Part shown: in pieces, positions 24,201 through 31,800 of the stretch | How positions within the stretch are numbered: position 1 is the first letter of the stretch | Layout: each line of letters begins with the position of its first letter | Source: Deltaproteobacteria bacterium | Lineage (GTDB): Bacteria; Myxococcota_A; UBA796; SXON01 | Direction of reading: 5' to 3' | DNA: 32,071 nt | Assembly (NCBI GenBank): GCA_014191855.1 | Contig: BJHF01000075.1 | Span: forward strand, 1 to 32,071 | The notes under the pieces: model-generated | Seen by the model: only the letters and a program-made list of their open reading frames with translations | The model's database searches: none | What the model was told of the DNA's origin: nothing | Position numbers and translations under genes: made by a program

Positions 24201-24810
24201 CCCTCGCCCGGTCACCGTGACGCTCAGCCCGCACGTGGCCGGCGAAGTGCGCGTGTTCGGGCCGGGTCGCGTGGCGCCCGTGAACACCAAGGAAGGCGCT
24301 GCGGCGCTCGCCCTCCTCCCCGGCACGTGGCAGATCGTGGCCACGGCGGAAGGGTACGGTCCGTGGCGCAAGGACGTCGTGATCGAGCCCGGCACCGATG
24401 CCGTCGCGATCGTGGCCGCGCTGGCCACCGAGCAAGTCGAAGTGACGCGAACCAGCGTCGTGATCCGCGAACAAGTGCGCTTTGCCTTCGACAAGGCCGA
24501 CATCGAGCCAGGCAGTTACGCCGTACTGGAGCAGGTGGCCTCCACGCTCCTCGTGCACCCGGAGATGACCCGAATCGAGGTGCAGGGTCACACGGACAAT
24601 CGCGGTACCGAACCGTACAACCTCGATCTCTCCCAACGTCGCGCGGAGGCCGTGCGCGCCTACCTCGTGCGGCGCGGCGTCGAGCCCTCCCGGGTGGTGG
24701 CCCAGGGCTATGGCACGTCGCGCCCCCTCGGCGACAACGCCTCGGAGGCGGGGCGCGCGCGGAACCGTCGCGTACAATTCGAGATCGCCGCGAGCACACG
24801 CGCCGACTGA
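21262..24810 (+). CDS. OmpA-family outer-membrane protein with barrel and nine beta-sandwich modules
   Basis: A protein of 1182 residues. After the signal sequence (LVLIAQFIAAITSFYAAHA) comes a barrel-like region (about 90-300) with strands such as VGGSYGFGPVGLAADL and AGAHLVLGVRGE. Residues about 311-1053 are nine alternating beta-sandwich modules of two types resembling carboxypeptidase-regulatory-like domains. The C-terminal OmpA domain (about 1060-1175) has VRFAFDKADIEP, VQGHTDNRGTEPYNLDLSQRRAEAV, VVAQGYGTSRP and RNRRVQFEI, with the Asp and Arg that bind meso-diaminopimelate in peptidoglycan. It probably spans from the outer membrane to the cell wall. GTG 21262 is a nominal start; GTG 21280 (GAGGG 7 bases upstream) gives a shorter, equally plausible signal peptide. 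Confidence 0.93.
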   Translation: MAEGRWVLVLIAQFIAAITSFYAAHAADGHGTAIAPCAADAAAPLVAWAPGSTTAQAWSACVTMEAAKAPVVATLTDGEGTTTFIPLDDLFGAHVGGSYGFGPVGLAADLPVWLASTQNGAPNPAAIGDLRVYAPVRLVWARNPGELGVDAVVEALLPTGNPDLLLGAGGFGAGAHLVLGVRGERLGATVDLGVGYTAALNLPGQDSSVWTRLALSGDVQLHPRFSAGAEAWFSAAPLSPAFLAASPGEALLRAGSRLSPSLTLTAAAGTAITPGVGAADFRGYLRLGYANAPQVTGRHLVADAPPPATPPGPFDVLVSIRDDADHPVDATLSWEGPNAPPSEASGADGEARVTLAPGRYTLTVAHAGSGTQRRELVLSADRFRPERVLVILQPLAGEATLRLAVTDTEGRDVAEARVQIDGQSFGTTGSGGRLDVAGVAAGDHAIAITQADFRERAPLVVSLPVPAPAAAPELAIVVLERPPGSVRVVTRGPAGAVADARVRFSGPDDLPAQDIGPDGERTFTLVPGHWIVVASAQDLGTQEREFEVEAGKTALVVIDVRMNRAEEGSARLVIRVLDPAGAPVEGAEVEIDGASTGRTANGGTLTLEGLRAGARSVRAIAPRFRDSVPQTVTLGAGTRELSLALAWRPGQVHIVTRGVENAELDARVRFSGPEEIQATNLGPDGDAWFELAPGAWTLAISSPTYGVQERDIVVTANDIQVVEIGATLLSADGDSVLSLRVTDRDNAPVSGAIVAVDGHEVGTTTATGAVEVGGLRSGKHQLNLRATGFKPTTRSVTLGAGRMEMDARLDLAARRVDVAARGPSGPAADALIRAFGGEVSAAGHVDADGHRTLELDPGPWVVVAVSQTLGIAQQDVDVRAATSPLPVELVLTEPAAERGELLVEVVDPAGNPVRGATLNVGEGERPAAMPLGDYGMAVLRGTRVGPLALRAEAPGYKQLLAEIIDVQPGVQTRRLRMDWLPRPVTVTLSPHVAGEVRVFGPGRVAPVNTKEGAAALALLPGTWQIVATAEGYGPWRKDVVIEPGTDAVAIVAALATEQVEVTRTSVVIREQVRFAFDKADIEPGSYAVLEQVASTLLVHPEMTRIEVQGHTDNRGTEPYNLDLSQRRAEAVRAYLVRRGVEPSRVVAQGYGTSRPLGDNASEAGRARNRRVQFEIAASTRAD
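22192..24420 (+). repeat. Array of nine alternating beta-sandwich modules (A-B-A-B-A-B-A-B-A)
   Basis: Within the OmpA-family gene, two module types alternate. Type A has the pattern 'V-x-V-x-x-R-G-P ... A-R-V-R-F-S-G-P ... D-G ... L-x-P-G-x-W-x-V-x-A-x-S ... G-x-Q-x-R-x-x-x-V'; approximate starts are 22192, 22706, 23206, 23698 and 24207. Type B has 'L-R-V-x-D-x-x-G-x-P-V-x-G-A-x-V-x-V-D-G ... G-T-x-x-x-G ... L-x-x-G'; approximate starts are 22450, 22960, 23458 and 23954. The copies have diverged, most strongly the first and last. Boundaries are approximate, read from the protein by eye. Confidence 0.8.
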
Positions 24811-24849
24811 GCCTCGACGATCACCCGCGGTTGCCATAGCCTCGCCGGC

Positions 24850-25833
24850 ATGTCCAATCCCCTCGCCGCCACGGGTACGTGGTCCATCGTCACGTTCACC
24901 GAAAGCGAGGCCGATCTGGCCGAGGTCGCCGAGCTTCGTCCTCAGTTTTCGGGCATGCGCTTCGTCGCCATTGTGCCCCATCCGATGGCGGCGCCGGCCG
25001 ACCTCGCGGTGCTGGTCGATCAGGACTCGCGCCTGGCCACGCAGCTCGGCGTGCGCACCACGCGGTCGTTTGTGGTGGACGGTCGCGGAACCGTTTGCCA
25101 CCACTGGGATGGTGTGCCCGAGCACGAAGCCGTTGCGGTGTACGCCGCGCGGCCCCCGATGCCCAGCGGCGCCCCCGTCTGGTTGTTCCCGGTCCTGGCC
25201 ACGATCGTACTTCTCGCGGGCATTTTCGCCTGGACGACGACGCACGCGCCCGCCGCCGCGCTGGACCTCGCGAGCATCCCACCGGCCCCGGTGGTGGCTG
25301 CTTCAGCGGAAGCTGCGCCCGTCGAGGCGGCGGAGGCCGAGGCGCCCGTTGCGGAGCCCGCGGGCGACGTAGAGGCTCCCGAAGCGGCGGGCGCCGACGC
25401 CGCGCCCGCGGGAAAACCCGGGAAGGGCCCCCGCAACATCATCGGCGGGTGGACGGTGTTCCCCAAGGCGCAGGCGGCCTCGATCGCCAGCGACAACGCC
25501 GGCTCCTTCACGCTGAAGGCGGTGCCCGATCAAATGGCCGTAGCCTGTCGCGCCCCCGCGCCGCTCACCGGCAAGACCACCGTCAGCGCGGAGTGGAACG
25601 TGGCCGGCGTAACCGGCAAAGCCGCGCGCCTGAAGTACAAGCAGATGGACGCGGCGGGCAAGCCGATCAAGGATGCGTCCGGTTGGACCGTCGTTGCCCG
25701 CGGCAAGGCCACAGCCGGCTGGGCCCCAGCTACCGCTGCGATCACGCCGACGGCCGGCGCAGTCAGCGGCGTACTCTGCGTCGAAGTCGACGCTGGAGCC
25801 GGCTCCGTGCAGGTTCGCAACACCCGGCCCTGA
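24850..25833 (+). CDS. Single-pass membrane protein with redoxin-like N-terminal domain lacking active cysteines
   Basis: A protein of 327 residues. The N-terminal 100 residues have a thioredoxin/peroxiredoxin-like pattern (WSIVTFTESEADL, VLVDQDSRLATQLGVRTTRSFVVDGRG), but no CxxC or peroxidatic cysteine is where one is expected; the only cysteine nearby (C83) is after the last strand. A membrane helix spans about 109-128, followed by an Ala/Glu/Pro linker (about 132-195) and a C-terminal beta-sandwich-like domain (about 200-327; GGWTVFPKAQAASIASD, LTGKTTVSAEWNVAG). With no signal peptide, the redoxin-like part would be cytoplasmic and the sandwich periplasmic. Fold assignment is by pattern and modest in strength; function unknown. 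Confidence 0.75.
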   Translation: MSNPLAATGTWSIVTFTESEADLAEVAELRPQFSGMRFVAIVPHPMAAPADLAVLVDQDSRLATQLGVRTTRSFVVDGRGTVCHHWDGVPEHEAVAVYAARPPMPSGAPVWLFPVLATIVLLAGIFAWTTTHAPAAALDLASIPPAPVVAASAEAAPVEAAEAEAPVAEPAGDVEAPEAAGADAAPAGKPGKGPRNIIGGWTVFPKAQAASIASDNAGSFTLKAVPDQMAVACRAPAPLTGKTTVSAEWNVAGVTGKAARLKYKQMDAAGKPIKDASGWTVVARGKATAGWAPATAAITPTAGAVSGVLCVEVDAGAGSVQVRNTRP

Positions 25834-25918
25834 TCCCTTCGCGCCGCGGAAAAAAATCGTCGCCACTTCGACATCGCGCAGCCGCGGGCGATAGGCCGGG
25901 CCCGCCCTCGGAGGTCCG

Positions 25919-27253
25919 GTGATCCTGTCTCTTCTCGGCTTGGCCCTGGCCGCCGATCCCGCCCCATCGATCCCCTACGAAAAATACACGTTGCAGAACG
26001 GCCTTGAGGTGATCCTCTCGCCGGATCACCGACTGCCGCTCGTCGCGACCGACATCTGGTACCACGTCGGCGCCGGCTACGAGCTGCCCGGTCGGTCGGG
26101 CTTCGCGCACCTGTTCGAGCACATCATGTTCCAGGGCAGCCGCAACGTTCCCGAGGATCAGTTCTTCCCGATGTTGGAGGGCGCAGGCGCCACCTTCGTG
26201 AATGGCACGACCGACTTCGACCGCACGAACTACCTCGAAACCGTCCCCGCGAACCAATTGGAGCTCGCGCTCTGGCTCGAGAGCGACCGGATGGGCTTCC
26301 TCACGGACACGCTCACCCAGGAGCGGCTCGACAACCAGCGCGAAGTCGTGCGCAAGGAGCGGCAGCAGAGCACCGAGAACGTTCCGTACGGCGTGGCCGA
26401 AGAGCAGTTCTACAAGCTGCTCTATCCCGCGCCGCACCCCTACAACGGCGTCGTCATCGGCAGCCACGAGGATCTGCAGGCCGCCAGCCTCGACGACGTG
26501 AAGACGTTCTTCAAGACCTGGTACCTGCCGAACAACGCCACCCTCGTCGTATGTGGCGACTTTGATGAGAGCACGATCAAGGCCACGGTGGAGAAGTACT
26601 TCGGCAACCTCCCCTCCGGCCCCGAGCCCGTCGTCACGACGCAGCTCGCCCCTCCGATCACCGCCGAGAAGCGGGCCAGCTTCACCGACGACGTGGAGCT
26701 GCCGAAGCTGTACCTCGGTTGGGTTACCGCTCCCGTATTCCAACCGGGGGACGCCGATCTCCAGCTCGCCGCCCAGGTGCTGGCCGATGGCAAGTCGAGC
26801 CGGCTCTACCGCGAGCTCGTGGAAAAGAAGCAGATCGCCCAGTCGGTGAAGGCCTACCAGTACCCGCTCACCTACGGCTCGGTGTTCGCGGTTGAGATCA
26901 TCGGCAAGCCGGATCAGTCGCCCGCCCGCCTTGAGGCCGAAGCGTGGCAGGTCATCGAGGGTCTACGCACCAAACCGCCCTCCCAGGACGAGCTGGATCG
27001 CGCATGGCGCTCCACGAAGGCCCGCGTGCTCCGTGGGCTTGAGGAGCTCGGCGGGTTCTCCGGCAAGGCCGACACCCTCGACTACTACAACCACCACACG
27101 GGGGACCCAGGCTACATCGCCAAGGACTTCGCCCGCTACGAAGCGGCGACACCGGATTCCGTGCAAAAGGCGTTCGCGTCTGCCATCCGCAAGGACAACC
27201 GGGTCGTGGTGGACGTCATGCCTCAACCGAAGCCCGCAGGAGGTGCCAAGTGA
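25919..27253 (+). CDS. M16B zinc metallopeptidase, catalytic subunit
   Basis: A protein of 444 residues with a short signal peptide (MILSLLGLALA-ADP). The M16 inverted zinc motif HLFEH is at H64-H68, with E67 as catalytic base; the third ligand is probably E142 in NQREVVRKE. The family's GSRNVPEDQFFPMLEGAGATFVNGTT and the C-terminal half with GKSSRLYRELVEKKQIAQSV are typical. Such enzymes cut unfolded peptides in the periplasm. Start GTG 25919 has GGAGG 4 bases upstream. The stop overlaps the start of the next gene (GTGA), which encodes the partner without zinc ligands; M16B peptidases of this type are known to work as heterodimers. Confidence 0.95.
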   Translation: MILSLLGLALAADPAPSIPYEKYTLQNGLEVILSPDHRLPLVATDIWYHVGAGYELPGRSGFAHLFEHIMFQGSRNVPEDQFFPMLEGAGATFVNGTTDFDRTNYLETVPANQLELALWLESDRMGFLTDTLTQERLDNQREVVRKERQQSTENVPYGVAEEQFYKLLYPAPHPYNGVVIGSHEDLQAASLDDVKTFFKTWYLPNNATLVVCGDFDESTIKATVEKYFGNLPSGPEPVVTTQLAPPITAEKRASFTDDVELPKLYLGWVTAPVFQPGDADLQLAAQVLADGKSSRLYRELVEKKQIAQSVKAYQYPLTYGSVFAVEIIGKPDQSPARLEAEAWQVIEGLRTKPPSQDELDRAWRSTKARVLRGLEELGGFSGKADTLDYYNHHTGDPGYIAKDFARYEAATPDSVQKAFASAIRKDNRVVVDVMPQPKPAGGAK

Positions 27254-28764
27254 AGCGCTTCACCCTCACCCTCGCCTCGCTCGTGCTGCTCGGCGCCCCC
27301 GGCCTTGCGGCCTGCGGCCCAAAGAAGCCCGAACCAACGGCCGTCGTTGCGCCGCCGGCGCCGCCACCCGATCCAAACGCGTGGCGCGCCACCGTGCCCC
27401 CGCCGGGCCCGGAGCGCGCTTGGACGGCGCCCGTGGCCAAGACGTTTTCGCTCAGCAACGGGATTCCGGTCTACCTCGTCGAGCAGGGTGATCTGCCCCT
27501 CGTGAGCGTGCGCCTGAACATGACGATCGGGCGCGAGTCCAACCCGAAGGGGAAGGCTGGCCTCGGCGCGCTCACCGCGAGTATGCTCGACGAAGGCACC
27601 AAAACGCGCGACAGCTCGACCATCGCCGCGGATGCGGCGAAGCTCGGCGCGGAGCTGGGCATCAACGCGGGAGACGAGAACGTCGTCGTGGCCCTCGACG
27701 CCCTGACCGGCGAAACGCTCGGCCCTAGCCTCGATCTGCTCGCAGACGTGGTGCTGCACCCGAAGCTCGACAAGGCCGACTTCTCCCGCGTGCAGGGAGA
27801 TACGATCGCCGCGATCCAGGCGGCGAAGTCCGAGCCGAACGACGCCGCGCGGCGCGTGTTTCTGTCCCAACTCTGGGGCGCGGATCACCCGTACGGCGTT
27901 CCGGCCGTCGGCACCGAAACCAGCGTGAAGGCGCTCAAGCTCGCGGATGTCGCCAAGGCCTACAAGGACAACTGGCACGCCGGGAATGCGGCGTTCGTCG
28001 TCTCCGGCAAGATCGACCTCGAGGCGCTGAAGGCCCACCTCGACAGCCGCTTCGGCGCCTGGAAGAAGGGCACCGGCGCCCGGCCCCCGGTGGCGGCCCC
28101 GGCGTCGCTGCTCAAGCCACGCGTGGTGTTCAAGGAACAACCCGGGTCCGTGCAGAGCGTGCTTCGCGTCGGTGCGCCGGCCGTGGCGCGGTCCAACCCC
28201 GACTACTGGCAGGATCAGGTGGCGGTAACGCTGGTGGGTGGCATGTTCAGCTCGCGGCTGAACATGGCGCTCCGTGAGGAGAAAGGCTGGAGCTACGGCG
28301 CGTATGCCGGCATGAGCGACAGCCGCGACTTCGGTATCGTGCAAGCGCGCGGGAGCGTGCAAGCCGACAAAACTGCGGAGTCGGTGGCCGTGGTGCTCGA
28401 CGAGCTGGCGAAGCAGACCGCCCGTGTCCCCACGGATGCGGAGATGAAGCTCACGCACGACTCGCTCGTGAAGTCGCTCCCGGGCAACTTCGAGTCGAAC
28501 GCGGCGACCGCCGGCGCTTTTCTTCAAGTGCCTCAGTACGGCCTCTCCGTGGATGCGTGGCAGAGCTACGGCGCCAAGGTGAACGGTGTAGACGCCGCGG
28601 CCACCGCCACAGCCTCGAAAGCGCTGCTCGATCCCGCCCACATGCTCGTCGTCGTGGTCGGCCCGCGCACGGTGGAGATCGCCGGCGCGGACGGCGCGAA
28701 GAGCACCGTGGACGTCGTCGAAAGTTTGAAGAAGCTCGGCTACGAGTTCGTCGAAGCCCGTTAG
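27250..28764 (+). CDS. M16B non-catalytic partner, lipoprotein
   Basis: A protein of 504 residues. The N terminus (MKRFTLTLASLVLLGAPGLAAC) is a lipoprotein signal with basic residues and the lipobox LAAC, unlike most secreted proteins here. The position of HxxEH is occupied by GLGALTASMLDEG, so zinc cannot be bound. The R/Y motif region of the C-terminal half is kept (GGMFSSRLNMALREEKGWSYGAYA), which contacts substrate in the active dimer. It is thus the complementary subunit of the upstream peptidase, coupled by a GTGA overlap. Lipid anchoring would tether the peptidase to a membrane (inference). Confidence 0.94.
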   Translation: MKRFTLTLASLVLLGAPGLAACGPKKPEPTAVVAPPAPPPDPNAWRATVPPPGPERAWTAPVAKTFSLSNGIPVYLVEQGDLPLVSVRLNMTIGRESNPKGKAGLGALTASMLDEGTKTRDSSTIAADAAKLGAELGINAGDENVVVALDALTGETLGPSLDLLADVVLHPKLDKADFSRVQGDTIAAIQAAKSEPNDAARRVFLSQLWGADHPYGVPAVGTETSVKALKLADVAKAYKDNWHAGNAAFVVSGKIDLEALKAHLDSRFGAWKKGTGARPPVAAPASLLKPRVVFKEQPGSVQSVLRVGAPAVARSNPDYWQDQVAVTLVGGMFSSRLNMALREEKGWSYGAYAGMSDSRDFGIVQARGSVQADKTAESVAVVLDELAKQTARVPTDAEMKLTHDSLVKSLPGNFESNAATAGAFLQVPQYGLSVDAWQSYGAKVNGVDAAATATASKALLDPAHMLVVVVGPRTVEIAGADGAKSTVDVVESLKKLGYEFVEAR

Positions 28765-28793
28765 CGGACATTGTTTGACGAAGGCTGTAAGCC

Positions 28794-28819
28794 CGACCGG
28801 CAGGCTACGTTGTCGGTCG
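28794..28819 (+). terminator. Hairpin just before the last gene, terminator or leader structure
   Basis: CGACCGGCA (28794-28802) pairs with TGTCGGTCG (28811-28819), nine pairs with one G-U, loop of 8 bases. It begins 30 bases after the M16 partner stop and ends one base before the ATG at 28821. No T-run follows. It occupies exactly where a ribosome binding site would be expected for the last gene, and no Shine-Dalgarno sequence is visible there. Confidence 0.45.
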
Positions 28820-28820
28820 C

Positions 28821-31800
28821 ATGATGAGCTTCCCCTTCCTCCTTGGCCTGCTCGCGGGCGCCACGCGCGCCGAGTCGCCGTGGGGGCCGATCGCGGCGCC
28901 TGCGGGGTGGACGGCCACGAAGGCGGAGTGGACGCTCACCATCCGCGAAGGCGAGCCGGTCGGCGTGAAGGGCGAGTACACGCTCGTCACCCCCGAGCCG
29001 CGCGGCGAGATTGTCCGGCTTGCCGGCCCCGAGCTGCTGGTCACGGACGTTTCAGGGCCGGTGTACGCCGATCCGCGGGGGCTGCAGCTCGCGCTCAACC
29101 CCGACCAGCGCATCGTTCATCAAGAGTTTTCTGGCCTTTACACGCCCGCTAACGATGGCCGCCTGAGCATCGGGCGCCTCTCGGCAACCCGCACCCATGT
29201 CACCGTGAACGCACCCGACTTCGACGTCACGCTGGAAGGCGCGGTGGAGGGATGGCTTACGCCCGGGAGTACGCTCACCGCCACGTGGCGCCCGCACGTC
29301 GAGGGGGCCAAGCCCATGGAATCGCTCGTGGTCCAGGGCGAGGCTGCGAGCGTGTTTCGGGCGGATGGCGGCTCGTTGTTGGTGGAGTCCAACGTGCGGT
29401 GGCGGGTGGTGCGCGGGTCGGCGCGGCGCCTGACCTTCGATACGAACGGGTTGGACGAGGTCGAGGTGTCGGGCCCGGGAGTGGCGAAGTGGCGGCGCGA
29501 GGGCGGGCAGGTGATCATCGACCCGAAAGCGCCGGTCTCCGGCCTGTTCGCGGTCACCGTTCGTGGGCGTGCCTCCCTCGGAAAGTCGGAGCGGAGCGTA
29601 CCGACGCCGGAGCCCACGAACGTGCTGCGCGTGGACACGTACGTCACGATGGCGCGCTCCGATGAGGGCGAGCTCATTCCGGTTTCGATGCCGACCAGCG
29701 TGGCGCTCGGCAAGCTCCCAGGTTGGGCGAAGAACCTGGGGGATGGCGTTCCGCTCGTGGCATGGCACGGTCCGCAGCCGGTGCATGTGCTCCCCGGCGG
29801 CTTCGAAACCGTGCAAGGGCCCGATACCGTCGTAACCCAGGCACGCTTCACCCTGGCCGCCGCCCGGGAAGGCCACGCCGCGCTGAGGATGAACCTGCGC
29901 GTAAGGAACGAACGTCGCCAGTACCTGCACCTGCGCCCCGCAAAGGGGTGGGCACCCGTCGTGGTGCGGGTGGGAAATCAGCCGGTAAGCTGGCTCTCTG
30001 ACGGGCAGGGTGGCATCTACGTGCCGCTCGAGAAGTCGGTGGAAACGGTGAAGGGCCTGCTCTCGTTCCCCGTGGACATCGAGTGGCTGGGCACCGACCA
30101 GCAGGTGTGGGACAAGCGCGGCGAGATGGCGTTGGAGGTGCCGAGCCTCGATGCGCCCGTGCAGAGCGCTACGTGGGAGATCCACCTGCCTCGTGGCTTT
30201 CGGGCGCTTCACAGCCCCGCCGAAGGCACGAGCCGGATGATCGTGACGGACGTCCGAAATGGCGAATATGCCGACGATTCCGGGGTCGCCGAAGCGGAGC
30301 GTCAACGCCAGGAAGTGGTGTCTTCCGCGCTTCAGAACGCCGTAAGTGCCTACAAGAAGAACGACTGGTCCACCGCCCAGCAGTGGCTCGATGAAGCCAA
30401 GACCGTGGACGAGGGCAACGTGGACGCCAACTCGCTTCAGGCAAACTTGGACATCATCGAGGGGCGCTCCTCGCAGAACGACCTCGGAAGCCGACGGGTG
30501 AAGGAGTTGGCCAAGGCCAAGACCTCCGGCTTGCAGGTGAACCAGAAAAGCGTCGAGGACGAAGCCGACTATTCGTTCCGCGCCGGGGATCTCGACAAGG
30601 CCGAGGCCAAGTACGAAGAAGCGCTCGCGGTGGCGAACGAGCTGCAAAAGACGGAGCAGCTTGAGAGCGTGGAGCAGAGCGAGAAGATCAGCCTTGCTTC
30701 AGGAAAACTGGCGGAGATCCGGCAACAGAAGCAGCAGCGGGCGGCCTCGTCGGGGTCGTCCTCGTCGTTTGGAAACGGCGCGGGACGGGGGAGCGGGGGC
30801 GGCAAGGGGGGCTTCGGGCCCTCGGAAGGCCAGGCTTCCTCCGCCGACGGTTCGCTGGCTTGGGGGGAAGCTGGCGGCGAAGTTGGCGGTATTGAAGGCG
30901 GAGTTATCGGCGGGGTGCTCCACGGCGCTGCGGGAGCGTCTGTCGCGGTCGGGGATGCCACGACGATCGACTTCGAGGGGCTGGACATCGACGGCGAAGC
31001 CCCCGGTGCGGGCGGCCTCGGCCTGATGGGCACCGGCGAAGGCGGCGGCGGCTCGGGGCAGGACTTTGGCCTCGGCATGGTCGGCACCAAGGGCAGCGGG
31101 TCCGGCTACGGCTACGGCGCGGGCAATGCGAGCGCCGGCGGTGCCGCCGGGGCCGATAGCGAAGACCTCAAAAGCCTCGGTTACATCGATGACGTGCGGG
31201 AGGACGACGCGCGCGACGCTCCGGCCGCGAAACTCCAGATGGCGGAGGCCTACGAGGACGAGGAGGAGGCGTACGAGGAGGTCACCGTCGCCCGCACATC
31301 GAAGTCCAGCAAGAAGATGGACGAAGCGCCGCGGAAGAAGATGAAGATCGTGGCTGAGAAGCTCGAGGCGAAGCCGGAGCCACCTGCACGCGTCACGGCA
31401 GCCCCGCGCCCGGCTGCGAGCGCCCGACCCGCCGCCCCGCCGCCCCCGCCGCCGGCGCCGTTGTTCGCCGCCCCCAAGATGGGCGCCTACAAGGAAGCGC
31501 CTGCGGCCGATGAATACGAGGCGTACCCCGTGGAATCACCCGCGCCGGAGCCAATGGCGGAGCCCCAGCCCGTGACCACCGATTCGGAAACGGTGACGAC
31601 GGGCACCGTCGTCACCAAGGACTACCTGGAGCGGATCCCCTCCGGTCGTTCCTACCAAAGCGCGGTTGGGCAGGCGGCCGGGGTGGTCGCGACCACCCCT
31701 CCGGTGTTCAACCCCTACGCCGGCCAGAAAGGGGAGTCCTACGCCCCGAACGGGCCGCTTCCCGGCAACGTGGGCGCGGGCCGGCCCGTCGCACCGCCCA

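Noticed and set aside
28775..28780. TTGACG resembling a -35 box before the last gene
   Set aside because: No acceptable -10 element at 16-18 bases, so a promoter cannot be supported.
29052..30647. A 531-residue minus-strand frame
   Set aside because: The plus strand has an unbroken frame from 28821 to the end with signal peptide and TPR-like segments; the minus product has no motif.
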